Positions 1 to 11,701 of a stretch of 64,000 nucleotides of DNA are shown in pieces (position 1 is the stretch's first letter; each line of letters begins with the position of its first letter). This DNA comes from Membranipora membranacea (taxonomy: Eukaryota; Bryozoa; Gymnolaemata; Cheilostomatida; Membraniporidae): positions 4,727,501 to 4,791,500 of the forward strand of contig OU612074.1 in the NCBI GenBank assembly GCA_914767715.1, given 5' to 3'. Under the pieces are notes generated by a model that did no database searches, had not been told where the DNA came from, and saw only the letters and a program-made list of their open reading frames with translations. Made by a program: the position numbers and the translations under genes.

Positions 1-553
1 CAGCATGATTTATGAGTTCTCCAAGTCCCAAAACCTCTAAAAAATGAGTTAAGTCAACGAACTTAAGTTTTTGGGAAAAAACTTAACTTTTCAAATTTTT
101 CAAAAAAACGGCCCATCTTGGTTTTTTGAGTTCTCCAAGTCCCAAAACCTCTAAAAAACGAGTTAAGTCAACGAACTGAAGTATTTGGGAAAAAACTTAA
201 CTTTTTGGGAAAAAACTTAAGTTTTCAAATTTTTCAAAAAAACGGCCCATCTTGAATTTTGAGTACTCCAAGTCCCAAAAACTCTAAAAAAATGAGTTAA
301 GTCAACGAACTTAAGTTTTTGGGAAAAAACTTAACTTTTCAAATTTTTCAAAAAAACGGCCCATCTTGGTTTTTTGAGTACTCCAAGTCCCAAAAACTCC
401 AAAAAATGAGTTAAGTCAACGAACTTGAGTTCTTGGGAAAAAACTTAACTTTTTGGGAAAAAACTTAAGTTTTCAAATTTTTCAAAAAAACGGCCCATCT
501 TGGTTTTTGAGTACTCCAAGTCCCAAAAACTCCAAAAAATGAGTTAAGTCAAC
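1..553. repeat. Tandem satellite-like array of alternating 114 and 133 bp units
   Basis: The anchor CTCCAAGTCCC recurs at 19, 133, 266, 381 and 514, giving spacings of 114, 133, 115 and 133 bases. The long units carry one extra ~19 bp block (TTTTTGGGAAAAAACTTAAC type) that duplicates a piece already in the short unit, so the true repeating unit is a dimer of about 248 bp. Each unit also holds AACGGCCCATCTTG. The array runs off the left edge of the window and stops where the next inverted-repeat element begins. Confidence 0.93.
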
Positions 554-2642
554 GAATTTTTTATGATAAGAGACAATCATTAGCCAATAAACATTGAAAT
601 AAACAAAGCCATTTACCCTCAGCACTTGCTTCACTACTATAAAAATGTAAAGAACACCTATAACACAAGATCACAAATATTTTGTTGGATGAGCCAGATC
701 TAAGCACCAGCAACACCACCATCATCATTTTTTTCTTTAGAACTATTCGTAGTTGTGACTGAACACAACCAGTCTGCTCAAATTGGATTGCTAATTTTAT
801 TGTCGCTTCACAAGGAATAATAGATCTGCGCTGTTAAACGAGTACGCAAACTACAGATAGCCGTTGTTCCTGAGTACGTATGATGAATCTAGAGTATGTG
901 ACAATAACTTAAAATCATTATACTTCAGTACTGGTAGTCAAAATCTAATGACCTTTACCCTGGCCAAACTTAGTTTTGCCGATACCGGTAAATTTCTTTG
1001 AGTTAATAGATGTGATATCGGCGTCAACAGTGAATGTCTATTGCTTCCCCGACCTATACACAGAAACAGCAGCGTGAAAAAAAAGTTATTACTGAGATGT
1101 CTAAAACTTTTTAAACATAATTGCGTCCGATGAAGACCATCCTCTTTTTAGTCGCGTTGTTTTCAACTGTGCAAAGGTATCCTCTCGCCTACATACCATC
1201 TATTGCCCACCAAAGTGCAGGACAGGAAAGCATTTAAAGAGCTTTTTTCCATACTACATGTCAGCTCACAACAGAATTTAAAATCCAATCCTATCGCCTG
1301 TTAATATAATGATTGTTATAATAAGCCAAACCAGAACACGTCATCATCTGAGCAAATGGAACTACATGTAGTGATGAAACTACAGAGGAAAAAGGATGGA
1401 AGCATGTGACTCTAATAAATTCCAAAACTGGAAAATGAAATACCGTGGCCAAACTTATTTTTGCTGATGCCGGTAAGGTTCTTGGAGTTTTTGAATTTAT
1501 CAATGTGATATCGGCGTCAACAGTGAATGTCAATTAGAGTGATATTTGAAAAGTACAATTCCTGTAATGATCATTATTATTTTTCATATCGTTACATTCA
1601 CCTTATTCTTATTCAATAGTTAATAATTCCCATAAAAACTATTTCAGCTTCGATCTAGGTGGAGCCCTGCAGACATATCTATACTTCTCAAGATAGTGCA
1701 GCACACTCAACAGTGATTACTGTAAAATTGACAATGTCTCCTTACAGAGGGATTTTTTAGTCATTGCAGAAGGGATTGTTGCTGCTCAATAATTCAGAAA
1801 CTTCCCTGGCTGTCTAAATAAAGGGTTCGGAAACGTAATTTTGTGACTCAGACTGGTTTCTATACTAATAGCCATTACTCATACTAAACCTTAGCTCACA
1901 CCAACAAAAATTTATTGCAGGCTGCGGAGGTTTGTGCTTGTGAGCAGCTATGATGCATATGAGCACGCAATTCTCGGCTGAGTCAAGCAATAATGCTGGT
2001 GATCGTTTGGCCGGCATTTATTTTCCAGTCTTGGAAATTATTAGAATCACTGCTTCCATCCTTTTTCTGTAGTTTCATCATTACATATAGTTCCATTTTC
2101 TCAGATGATAATGTGTCCTGTTGTAATAACTACTTTTCCACACTGCTGTGTCTATGAATAGGCCAAGGAAGCAATTGACATTCACTGTTGATGCCGATAT
2201 CACAGTGATAAACTCAAACAACCTTACCGGCATCGGCAAAATTAAGTTTGGTCACAGTAAAGGCCAATAGATTTTGACTACAGTACTGAATTCTAACAAT
2301 TTCAAGTTATTGTCATATACTCTAGATTCCTCATATGTACTCAGGAGCAACAGCTATCTGTAGTTTGCATACTCAATTTACAGCACAGATCTATTCTTCC
2401 TTGTGAAGCAACAATAAAACTGGCAATCCAATTTGAACTGACTGGTTGTGTGCAATTTTGAAGAAAAAAACGATGATGGTGGTGATAAGATCTGGCTCAT
2501 CCAACAAAATATTTTTGATATTGTGTTATATGTATTCTTTACATTTTATAGTAGTGATGGACTGATGGAAGTGCTGAGGGTAAATGGCTTTGTTTATTTC
2601 AATGTTTATTGGCTAATGATTGTCTCTTATCATAAAAAATTC
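554..2642. mobile_element. Foldback DNA element, ~2.1 kb, with ~520 bp terminal inverted repeats
   Basis: The sequence from 554 (GAATTTTTTATGATAAGAGA) reads back on the other strand from 2642. The match continues with small indels to about 1075 on the left and about 2120 on the right. An inner block at 1310-1460 also matches the right arm inverted, at about 2000-2110. A ~95 bp motif containing GTGATATCGGCGTCAACAGT is present three times: 941-1045, 1441-1535 and, inverted, 2170-2262. No transposase reading frame lies inside, so the element looks non-autonomous. The short ORFs in the arms are incidental. I found no clear target-site duplication. Confidence 0.9.
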
Positions 2643-4123
2643 CGGCTCTGGAGACAAATTATGAATACCATCTCGTGCAGAAATGTCTTTTACATACGCT
2701 CACCAATTTTCTTTGTGTTTGAATAATAAGGGGCTGGACAGGGGCTGATATCATGCCCAGCGTCCCTTGATTTTTCACATTATTACATTGATGGATATAT
2801 AGTAACTATGGCTCACAGCACAAACTAATTACGTCATGTCACACTATTTAAGTGGGACAGTATTGAATGCTATTGGCCTGTCTAGGTAGTATATCAAGTC
2901 TATGGTTACAACTGCTGTGTACTCAGAAATCTAGAAATCAGTTGCTATATTGATGACTCAGCAGGGCAAAATGAACCTATGTTTTTCAAAAGGTCAAAAG
3001 TTCGAAAGATTGCAGCATTGATGTATTATGATTTCCTTACTACCAGATATAGCTGTTGCTTGTTTAATCAGGCTGCTAATATAAGGTAAGAATTCTAGGA
3101 GTATGCTGCCGGGGCAGGTGGTTTGCCATTAGTTTTGACCCGCCGAAGTGACCATTAGATTAACTACACAGAATATTGTCTACTAAGAATTTCAATTTTA
3201 TTTGAAGCTTTGTGAGGTCTGGCCTTGACTTGTTTACCTCCAACTGTCTCTGTTGGTCACATATTTTGTCATGACATTTAGTATTGTGCATGCCTGGCTC
3301 AAAATGAACGAATGCGAATTGAAATGCTTGCTTCCTCAGTAATTCCAAGAAAGAAAGTCCTGAACTCCCTAGTTATACTTGAGCTACAAGGCAGATCAGA
3401 CGATCAAAATTATCTCCACAAGCTACTGAATCTATTGCAATTTTCAAAATCAAAATCCTATCAAAATTGATATGGAAATAAACTTTAAATCAGGGCTGAA
3501 ACTGAAAAAAAAATTTATAGCTTTGAGTCTATGCACCGTTTTCAATAGCTTGCTTTTTGGATAATATTTGAGCCAAGAAGCCAAATAGACTATCAAAATC
3601 GTTTGTAAGGTTTATCTTCCTGAATTGCTATAGAATTCCCTCCATTGACTTTTAGGATAAATAGAGCTGTACCAACCGAATATAATGCAAGCAAATGCTG
3701 AAATTCAACACACTGTCATTGTGCTATTGTACTATGCTATTGTACTATGCTATCGTACAATATCATATCCCTTTCACCCAACAAAAAGGTCAAGGCTCTC
3801 CTCGCACATCTTTCTAGAGAGGAACTCTTCACCCATCAGACTGGTCGTCGTTTCAGCACTGTGTTTGAAATGATCCTAAAGACAATAACTTTAGTGATAG
3901 GATATATAAATAGTGGAATATAAAAAGACATGGATTTCTTTGGTAATTTTTAAATTGGGAAGGGATTCCTAGGGATTCCCAGATAAAGCAAAAAGGAGAC
4001 AAGTCATAATGTAGGGACATATGGTTACAGGCTTGCCCTCCGGGAGGGTAGCCTGTTGGTTCAGTCTAATTCCATGCATATCACATATACAGATCCAAGC
4101 TGAAGAAGACTATAAGATAAGAT
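2643..4123. other. Non-coding stretch, nothing recognised
   Basis: AT-rich sequence with no reading frame that resembles a protein. A short direct repeat of an ACTATGCTAT-type motif occurs near 3725-3760. A GC-rich hairpin, CTCCGGGAGGGTAGCC, lies near 4037. No gene is supported. Confidence 0.5.
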
Positions 4124-5063
4124 ATGAAGTTGCCAGACAAGCAACACCTCAATGATGAAGTCACCCGATGGGGCTCCAAGCATAAAATGATGGAGAGAGT
4201 TAAAGAGCTGCTGCTAGCAACGAATCAAATCTTCTTAAATGATAAACTGGCAGGATGCCAGCATCATGCACTCCATACTCAAGGCCCTAGACGGTTTTCA
4301 GTGTTTGACAGATGTACTTTCGGGTGACACGGAAGTCACGGTGTCCAGCTTCATATCTCTACTACGTCACAGCTTTGCCTCACAAATATTACTGCTAATG
4401 ATGATGATAATACATCTACTGGAATCAAAACTGTCATACGTGAATACTTTGCAAAGAAGTTGGCGACTCAGGATGGGGCGAATGATGTCAAGCTTCAGAT
4501 GTTTCTCAGAATTGCAGAAGTTCTGGACCCAAGATACCTCCATATTACCCCAGCAACAGAAGAGGATGAGGCGCAAACATGGATAAATTGGCCTATAGTA
4601 GATGAGGTGAAGACTGAGATCATGACAAATACTAGGCATATTATGGATGGTCGGGAGGAACCCTGCACACCCGCTGAAACCACTCCGGCTGCCCAAGAAG
4701 AAAAAATCACTTGTCGGTCTTCTTCTCTCGTCGGCTGCTATAGATCGGCCTTCGGGTGATTCAGAAACCAGTCCTACAACAGACCATGCCGACCTTGTTT
4801 GTAGGGAGTTGGAGTTCTACCTAGGACTTAGTGCTGATGAAAGTGTGGACATTCTGCTGTGGTGGAAGAATCATGCTGCTGAGCTACCGTTGCTAAGTAA
4901 GCTAGCTAGATATGTCTTTACGGCATGTTCAACGTCCGTCACTAGTGAACGACTCTTCAGATTATCTGGTAACATTGTAACAAAAAAGAGAAACGCACTG
5001 AAACCTCATCTTGTAAATCAGCTTGTATTCCTAAGTTTAAATAAAGAAATGCTTCCACATTGA
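4124..5063 (+). pseudogene. hAT-superfamily transposase relic, several frameshifts
   Basis: Four overlapping frames together read as the C-terminal half of a hAT (Ac/hobo/ZBED-like) transposase. The first (from 4124) has the VTRWGSKHKMMERV stretch that matches the usual TRWNSTYDMLER region. The second (from 4239) continues with SILKALDGFQCLTDVLSG. The third (from 4460) has the diagnostic AEVLDPRYLH. The fourth (from about 4790) is the dimerisation domain, with DILLWWKNHAAELPLLSKLA followed by TSVTSERLFRLSGNI. Frame changes near 4250, 4440 and 4740 mean that no functional protein is made. The N-terminal BED finger and the first catalytic Asp region are not visible. The C-terminal domain is the least damaged part. 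Confidence 0.88.
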
Positions 5064-6018
5064 CCTTGACCTGGCCACACATGTGATAGTCACTAGCTCC
5101 GTGCGACTCAAAAACACCAGTGAACTTACTTTTTCAATTCAGTAAATCTATGTGTAAGGCTGAGACTGGATGTTTATTGTACGACCTTGTTTGTCATAAT
5201 TATTGAAATATAAATAAGAAGAAAACATGCCTTTATATGAGCAACTGGACAAAAAATATATTTCGACTAATTCTGTCTTCGTTCAACTCACTTGTTTTTA
5301 CATTGTTTACAGATTTCATCGAAATAAATTGAAATTATTAAGTAAACATGCCTAGACTAGACAGAGAACATGTACTATCTGTTACAACTTTGATGCATGT
5401 GATGCGAATGCTACTTATGATGAAACCCAAGGGTTTAACCCCCTTCTTCTTCGATGGTTTAAATCGTTAGTGAAAGTGAATATTACTGCTCAACTCCATG
5501 GATGGCCGTTCCCTCCAAGTGTACCAAGCAAACATTGAGGCTTGGCGCTTGACTCCTGATCCGAGCTTCATCATTCTTAGGTCACCTTCATTGCTTCATT
5601 GTTTGGCTACTGATTGTTTCATTTCTAGTTTTATGGAGTTGTTTCCTCTTTTTTCTGCAATATACTGCGATATCGATTACTAGTTGGCTACATTGGTAGT
5701 TTTGCTATGTAGAACTGATAATCGAGAGAAGACAACTCTAATTTTAGATTAATTTCGATAGCCTTCCTCATGCATACCAATATATCTTTTGATCATGGTA
5801 ACTGACACTACTGCAAGCCCCAGAGGAACTATACCCAACATGATGATGTCCTAGGACCGTTCGATGTTATGCGGGAAAGACTGCCAGTGACAATAAAATT
5901 GATACGTGTAAATAGCAATGTTTAACAAAAACATTATGATTATATTTTCCGTGTATCCCATTGATGATATCGTTCCCAGAGCTATGACACATCAATATCA
6001 ATAATTAATGTCTCTTTG
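5064..6018. other. Non-coding stretch, nothing recognised
   Basis: AT-rich sequence. The 61-codon frame at 5498-5683 has no recognisable composition or motif. It could include the 3' flank of the hAT element, but I did not find its terminal inverted repeats. Confidence 0.4.
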
Positions 6019-6019
6019 C

Positions 6020-7086
6020 CTTTCGTTGCTGCAGGTTAAATGAGAATAAGATAAGCCCTCTACAAGAAGTCATGCATGATGATAAAGATCGTGAGGCTGG
6101 GTTAGCTTCTACTGTTCATCAACTGAAAGAAAAGGAAATCAAAGAAAAGGAAAGAAGACGATGAGTCCAATATCATCTATCATCACAACTAGGTATGCAA
6201 AGTATCAAAAAATTCACCTATGAGTGCTAATGTAGAGGCTGAACATACTGAAGTGAAGGAGATTGGACCAAAACCAATCCACGACTTTTACAGGGTGAAG
6301 ATAAAATGGGAGAGGGCTGCTCCCCTATTGGAAAAGTGAGGTCTGACCATACTGAAAGGAAATGGAGCAAGCAGTGGAACAAAAAATAGCATGTCGCTAT
6401 CATGCTCTCAAGATAAAATGTTGTCTGTTTTGTAGCTTTAGACTATATGTCCCAACTCGCTACAGCTTGAAGTGTATCTCAGCGAATTTTTATAACTAGG
6501 TATGTGCCGGGAGACATACATTAATATGGCTGTTCCTGATAGTACAGCACCTCACACCAGTGTAAAGCGGTTGGAGCAACGTAGCGATAGGGTGACTGCT
6601 TCTTATTTTGGTAAAATTGTGAAACGGAAGGTTAGTTTCAAATAATTGGCATGCGCTGATTGGAACTAACTAACCCATTTGCAGTAAGAAAATAAATTTT
6701 AGAATTTCCATTTGGGCAATAACCTCTCTTATTTGATCGAATAGCATCATGCTTGGGTGAGTACTGTCAATGCAAGCTCATCTAATACAAGTTATTGTAC
6801 ACCACTCATCATCAACTTTCAGAAGGCGGATCCATCAGGACTTTTGAAAAATATTCTGTATTCTAAATTCTCCGGTACCGAAGCAACGTTAAGGGAATGA
6901 CATAGAGAGGAGACTGGATGATCGGTTCATCAATGAGCATACTGATGGTGCATTTGAGGTTGTTCACCCCGGTCTTGTTGGCGGCTGTGCATTTAGCTAT
7001 ATCGCAGGTTCTCCTCATGGGAATGGAATCAACAGAGTTACAGATGAGAGGTTTCGATTAGAATTCAACGCCCACTATGGACTTTA
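6020..7086 (+). pseudogene. YqaJ-like viral-type recombinase/exonuclease relic in exon-like pieces
   Basis: Several short coding-like blocks lie in order. Around 6575-6640 a frame reads VKRLEQRSDRVTASYFGKIV, which matches the R..R.TAS.FG.I signature at the start of YqaJ exonuclease domains; it ends at a GTTAG donor-like site. After an AG at about 6822, a block reads KADPSGLLKNILYSKFSG, then an in-frame stop and a frame change. After that, VVHPGLVGGCAFSYIAGSPH matches the GLV...aASPDG core. The usual catalytic Asp of SPDG is His here. Blocks at 6020-6163 (Lys/Glu-rich) and 6220-6340 are also coding-like and may belong to the same gene. YqaJ exonucleases in animals are often carried by DNA transposons such as ISL2EU-type elements. 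This copy is dead. Confidence 0.6.
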
Positions 7087-8114
7087 AACCTCACGAGACA
7101 TCCATTTTTACTGCCCCTGAATTGTTACCACCATTTTCCTAGCAAAGAAGGATGGCCAACTAGGACGCGTCATGATTATTATTACCAGATCCAGGGGTTG
7201 CTTGAATTGTTTGTTTTGCCGTACTGTATGCTTGTGGTGGCTGGTCATGAGAGCATATGTGCTGTGAGAGTAGAGCGAGACAGTGAAATGTGTTTTACAA
7301 TAATGCTTTCGAAGCTGCGTGAGTTTCATTTTAGAACAATTCTACCTGAAAGAGTGTATCATATGAAGCGGCGTAGAGATTTTTCGTAGTTGTTTGATGT
7401 CTATAGATATGATGAATTTTGTTGAATGAGTTGCTCTGTGAATAGCACCCTGGGTCTGCTATGCTATACGTCATAATAACAATAGTTTGTGTAATTATTC
7501 ACCCACTTAATATAAATCTATTTGTTGTGAACACTGCTGAGCACTGAAGAGAAGTGAGAGCGTTATTCATGTCTGTCGGATCTCTGCGGCTTACTCATCG
7601 CCTTAGCAAACCCATAGCAACAACACCTGTGCGGCATCAGGTTCAACTACCGATTCCGGCAGTCATTACTGCTAGGGTACTGGCACACCATTCATCCTAG
7701 CCAGGCCCGGAACGGCATAGCAGTTCAAGGTCAACATGTGTTGGTCAGGTACTATTTTTTATCTCTCTGTTTTGAACATTTGTGTAGTGGCATGACAAAA
7801 TCCAATCTAAGTCGCTATTCTATTGTTGTTGTTATCAGTCAATGAAGCTTACTATATTGTTATGGGCCATGTGCTGATGTTTTGACTTTTTATCCGTTTC
7901 TGACCAATCAACACCTCTTTCTAACTAAACTATTTTTGAGCCAATCACATCAGTACAAGTTGGGATAAACAAGGGTCAAAGGTACTCCCAACCTGGTAAC
8001 TAAGCAAAGTCCACTTAGCCAATGCCACTTCCTGTTTGCATAAGGGACGGGGGTTAGCCACCCCACCCTTCTTCCGGATGAGATTAAAATAAAAGAAACA
8101 CGCCATTAGTAAAT

Positions 8115-9339
8115 ATGGGTTCTAGAATACTAAACACTCAAGATGTTGCTGAAGTTTTAGCAGAATTTGAGGATATTGAGAGAGACTACTTTGATATGAA
8201 TAACAGAGTACTACATATAGATGATGATGATAACGATACTGAAGCTGATATGAACATTTCTGAAGGGAATATTGACCCTGAGCACAATGATAGGGAAGTC
8301 AATCAAGATATTGATGATGGGGAGTTAGTTAGGGCCACTAGAAGTAAGGCAGCTACTGGCTTGCATTGATGGTGGTGTAGCTGAGAATGATGCAAGAGAA
8401 GAACTACCAGTTCAGGATGATGGTGATACATCCCTCACTGACAGGATTGGGTGTGTGTGGGGTTGCGCCAGGAAGATTAACATGGAAGCAGTAAATGCTG
8501 GTAGGGCTATTGCGAAGAGCTTGGACAAGGAAGCCCTTGACTTGACGATCATGGGGAAGGTTAGCACAGTTATACAGTGCGGGGAGGAAACTGCCTGCAA
8601 ACGTAAGCGGCAAAAATTCAGGAAGCGAGTTCGCTGCAGATATACACATGAGCGTGAGTCAGATCAATTTGGTACATAGTACTACTTTGTCTGTTTGAAT
8701 AGCATGTAAATGAAATCTTCTTTTCCAAACATAGGATTTATGTTCTGACATAGATAGATTCATCTGATGATACCAACTGTAACTGGCAGTCAAAGCAGTG
8801 AAGTGTCTATAGAAATCGTTGTTTATTTGCAGAGGTAAACAATTGCCGTCCCATGTTTGAGTATATGAATGGTGTCGGACAGAGCCGACTAGACGCAATC
8901 ATTGCAGCGTACGCTGTGAATAACTACTTCGCACCAAGGGAATGTAAATACAAGCCAGCTTCGCAACCAGCACAATCAACAGGTTTGAGCATACTCATGT
9001 GTATATTTATGTATGTTTAAGCGAGCAATCTTGATCAAAGGACAACTTTCTTCAAAAAAGTGGTGAAGACGACGAGCCATAAAAGCAAAATCTGCGAGCC
9101 ACTGCGCGCTCACACGCATGGCTCTCTATTTCATCACAGATAAAGATCAAAGGTGTGGAAATTATCTAATCGAAAATAAATATTTGATTACTATTATGAA
9201 TGTGTTATATGATATATTATATTATTATATATATAATTATATTGCATTATTTTATGTTAGCCGTTCCTAAATCTATATTTTAGATGAAGAACCTCCTAAG
9301 AGAGGGAAACAGACGTCAACGAGAGGTCGCAAACAATAA
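8115..9339 (+). CDS. Unrecognised spliced protein inside the 31 bp TIR element, one frame break
   Basis: I do not recognise the family. The first block (ATG 8115 to about 8355) encodes a very acidic, Asp/Asn/Glu-rich N-terminus. A +1 shift near 8355 is needed to enter the next block, which runs through the WGCARKINMEAVNAGRAIAK stretch and ends with KRKRQKFRKRVRCRYTHE. That block stops at a good donor (exon end 8653, then GTGAGT). Next is 8833-8982, with CRPMFEYMNGVGQSRLDAII, then 9284-9339, a basic tail ending RGKQTSTRGRKQ and a TAA stop. All three splice phases fit (c|ag, then g|at). The CR.MF..M.GVGQSRL stretch resembles the short CR..F..l.GIG..RL domain found near the N-terminus of some invertebrate transposon proteins; that is a weak recollection. 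No DDE catalytic domain is visible. The frame break may be a real mutation or an intron I cannot place. Confidence 0.5.
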
Positions 9340-9420
9340 TACTCTATATATATAAATACATATAATATATATATGTTGTATATATACACCTGAATATATA
9401 TACATAACATAATAATATTG
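9340..9420. repeat. AT-dinucleotide-rich tract
   Basis: Runs of TATATA-type sequence follow directly after the stop codon of the element-borne frame. They have the composition of a decayed (TA)n microsatellite. Confidence 0.6.
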
Positions 9421-9924
9421 ATCAGATAAATATAAGTTATGAAAACAAATTTAAACAGAAGAATAGCGACACTCTAAAATTGTATTGAACTCATTGTATT
9501 GTGATTGTATTGATTTCGGGCATCCGTTTATCATGAACTTTGACCCTAGAATATACGCGTCTTGGGTCACCAAAAGGTCAAACTGAGGTCACCAGATGAT
9601 TCGCCATGGCTGAATTACCTAGAGGTGTGTTTCTGTATTAGTTTTTGCAATAATAAAATGCTGTATCCAAGGACCCAAACATTGTAAACATATATTCGCA
9701 TCGATTGTCGGCATAACGAATCTTCGCCGCCCATTATCTTAAAATACCGTTTTCACCAGATTCCAGCTGGTCCCGAGCGATTTCCTTCATATTTTCCTTT
9801 CTAGTTGAGCTAGGAAGCTACAATAAATTGCAATATGCACAGAAAAGAGAGCTCTATAAGTTGGCTTTATAAAACAGAAAACTCAAAAATCACCTTAGAT
9901 TGGATTTTGTCATGCCACTACACA

Positions 9925-11628
9925 TTTTTCCCCGTCAGTTTTACTCATGCTGTTTTCTTACCTTGACCAAATGACTGGATTTTATCTGTGTCCCGTGTTG
10001 GTATCCATTTACAGTGTATTATAAAATATGTTATCCAAGCCTGTTGAATTTGCTGATTTTCTCACATGAAAATTTACATTGCTCTGATGATTTAGCAAAT
10101 TTATCACTCAGCCATTTCGAGTGCCTTGACTCTGCTGGCATCATGAACCTCCTGCCTCTACTGTACCCGATCACAACAGTGATTTCCATCATCCACCTCA
10201 GGCTTAGCCAATTACTAAATCTATCAATAGAGCTAATGTTCTCAATGAGGTTGTAGTGACCAGTTTTTACCAACACTAATTACAGCAAGAAAGCCATCCA
10301 ATAACAACAAAACTCGGCTGGGTTGTAACTATTCCAACAAGGGACCAAAAATCTTGAGTCGTGAAGCGTGTGACAACAAAAATCAGATGGGTTTTTACCA
10401 TTCCGACAAGGGACCAATAATCTTGAGTTGTGAAACGGGTAACCCATCTATATACAACAATGGAAGGCACAATGAAGCTGTACCTAATAACCTTGTCCCA
10501 ATTCCACAGGCAAAAATCACACCACCTCAACAGAAAGCGCCATCGCCAAATTTATATTTACACAACATGATATCAATGATGAGAAGTTTAATGGTTGAAA
10601 TTGATAGCGCAAACGTACGATATCATTATGCTCACAGAGTCCTAGTTGAACAGTAATAGTGAAAAGTTATATAATATTGATGCTTTCGCTATGCATACAT
10701 ACACTCAACAAACCGCATGTTAAAAACAAATTACACAATCTGAAATCAACATATAGGACGGCTTTGAGGAAAGAGAATGTCTCTGGAAACCCTCCGGTTA
10801 GTTAAACTCATAATTCACCCTACTCAAAGTCACCGAGATCTAATCGTCATTAAGACATTTCGCCGCTTGTGTTGCAAAATTAGCGCCTTCTTTGATTGAG
10901 TATAAATCCCATAAAGCTATTGACCTACTTACCCCAAACATCTTCAAGAAACTTGTCATATGGAGACGACGAGAAGGTACAATTCCAAATCCATCTGGCA
11001 TCGGTAGACAGTGATGATAACAAGATTGGTTTTATTTAGATTTATATTGTCCCACCGACCAATGAAGAGTTGTGTGCACCTAAAATCTGCTTGGGTTTAT
11101 TTGCTTGATTGAAAACATTATGTGTTGATCAAAATGTTAAAGCAATGCCATAAAATATTTAGCGATGTATTTTAGTCCAACTATGAATGGCTCAACGAAA
11201 GCCAGACAGCCTTCCAAGGAGATGCCGACGTTAAACCCGAGCTGTTGATACAGAGTGGATGTGACACGATAGTGACCTCCACTCCAAGGACAAGGCAGGG
11301 GAGGGCAGCCAGTGCCCTTAGCCTTCAGCAAACACAGCTGCAGGCTCTCAACGAGAAGAGAGAGCATCGATTACCGCGCAATGGCATAATACTTCACATG
11401 GACTGAATGTCTGACCGTTAGCAACTACTATTGGGCTGGCTGTCTCTATGCAGATGCTGCTGGATAGAAAATCATCATTACCATAATTGTAATAAAAACT
11501 AAACTGTGATTCAGTTGTCATGATCATCATGACACCAAGGTATAATTCCTTGATCACACACAGTTTCAAACTACTCAGCTACGGTACTGCTTTGTTGTTG
11601 TAGATGGGGAGGAAAGAATAAGAAGATA
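9925..11628. other. Non-coding stretch with one local tandem duplication
   Basis: No recognisable gene. The 100-codon frame at 10354-10656 is partly made from the 10305-10440 duplication and has no known motif. I treat it as chance. Confidence 0.4.
10305..10440. repeat. Two tandem copies of a ~67 bp unit
   Basis: CAACAAAACTCGGCTGGGTT...CAACAAGGGACC...ATCTTGAGTCGTGAAGCG is followed at about 10373 by a copy with the same order (CAACAAAAATCAGATGGGTT, GACAAGGGACC, ATCTTGAGTTGTGAAACG). The two units are roughly 80% identical by eye. Confidence 0.8.
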
Positions 11629-11690
11629 GTATGTATGTATGTGTGTATGTATGTATGTGTGTATGTATGTATGTGTGTATGTATGTATGA
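11629..11690. repeat. (GTAT)n / (GTGT) compound microsatellite
   Basis: A higher-order 16 bp pattern, GTATGTATGTATGTGT, is repeated about four times. It abuts the left end of the next MITE. Confidence 0.95.
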
Positions 11691-11701
11691 GAGGATCCCA
11701 A

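Larger units (their letters stand above)
7781..9924. mobile_element. DNA transposon-like element bounded by 31 bp terminal inverted repeats
   Basis: Positions 7781-7811 start TGTGTAGTGGCATGACAAAA and continue to CTAAG. The same 31 bases occur inverted at 9894-9924. The repeats match exactly and end abruptly at the same base on the inner side. The flanks are ATT on the left and TTT on the right, so any target duplication is too short to call (possibly TT). The 2144 bp between the outer ends include the reading frame at 8115-9339. This placement suggests that the reading frame belongs to the element. Confidence 0.82.

Noticed and set aside
2448-2726. 92-codon ORF in the right arm of the foldback element
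   Set aside because: It is read from inverted-repeat DNA and has no counterpart kept open in the left arm.
4239-4586. Independent small gene
   Set aside because: It is one frame of the frameshifted hAT transposase relic.
8659-8898. Minus-strand 79-codon ORF across 8659-8898
   Set aside because: It is the shadow of the spliced plus-strand frame and its intron.
9340-9420. Replication origin or matrix-attachment site because of its AT richness
   Set aside because: Simple TA repeats of this kind are common in such genomes and nothing specific marks it.
10354-10656. 100-codon ORF as a gene
   Set aside because: It covers half of a tandem duplication and has no motif, splice context or recognisable composition.
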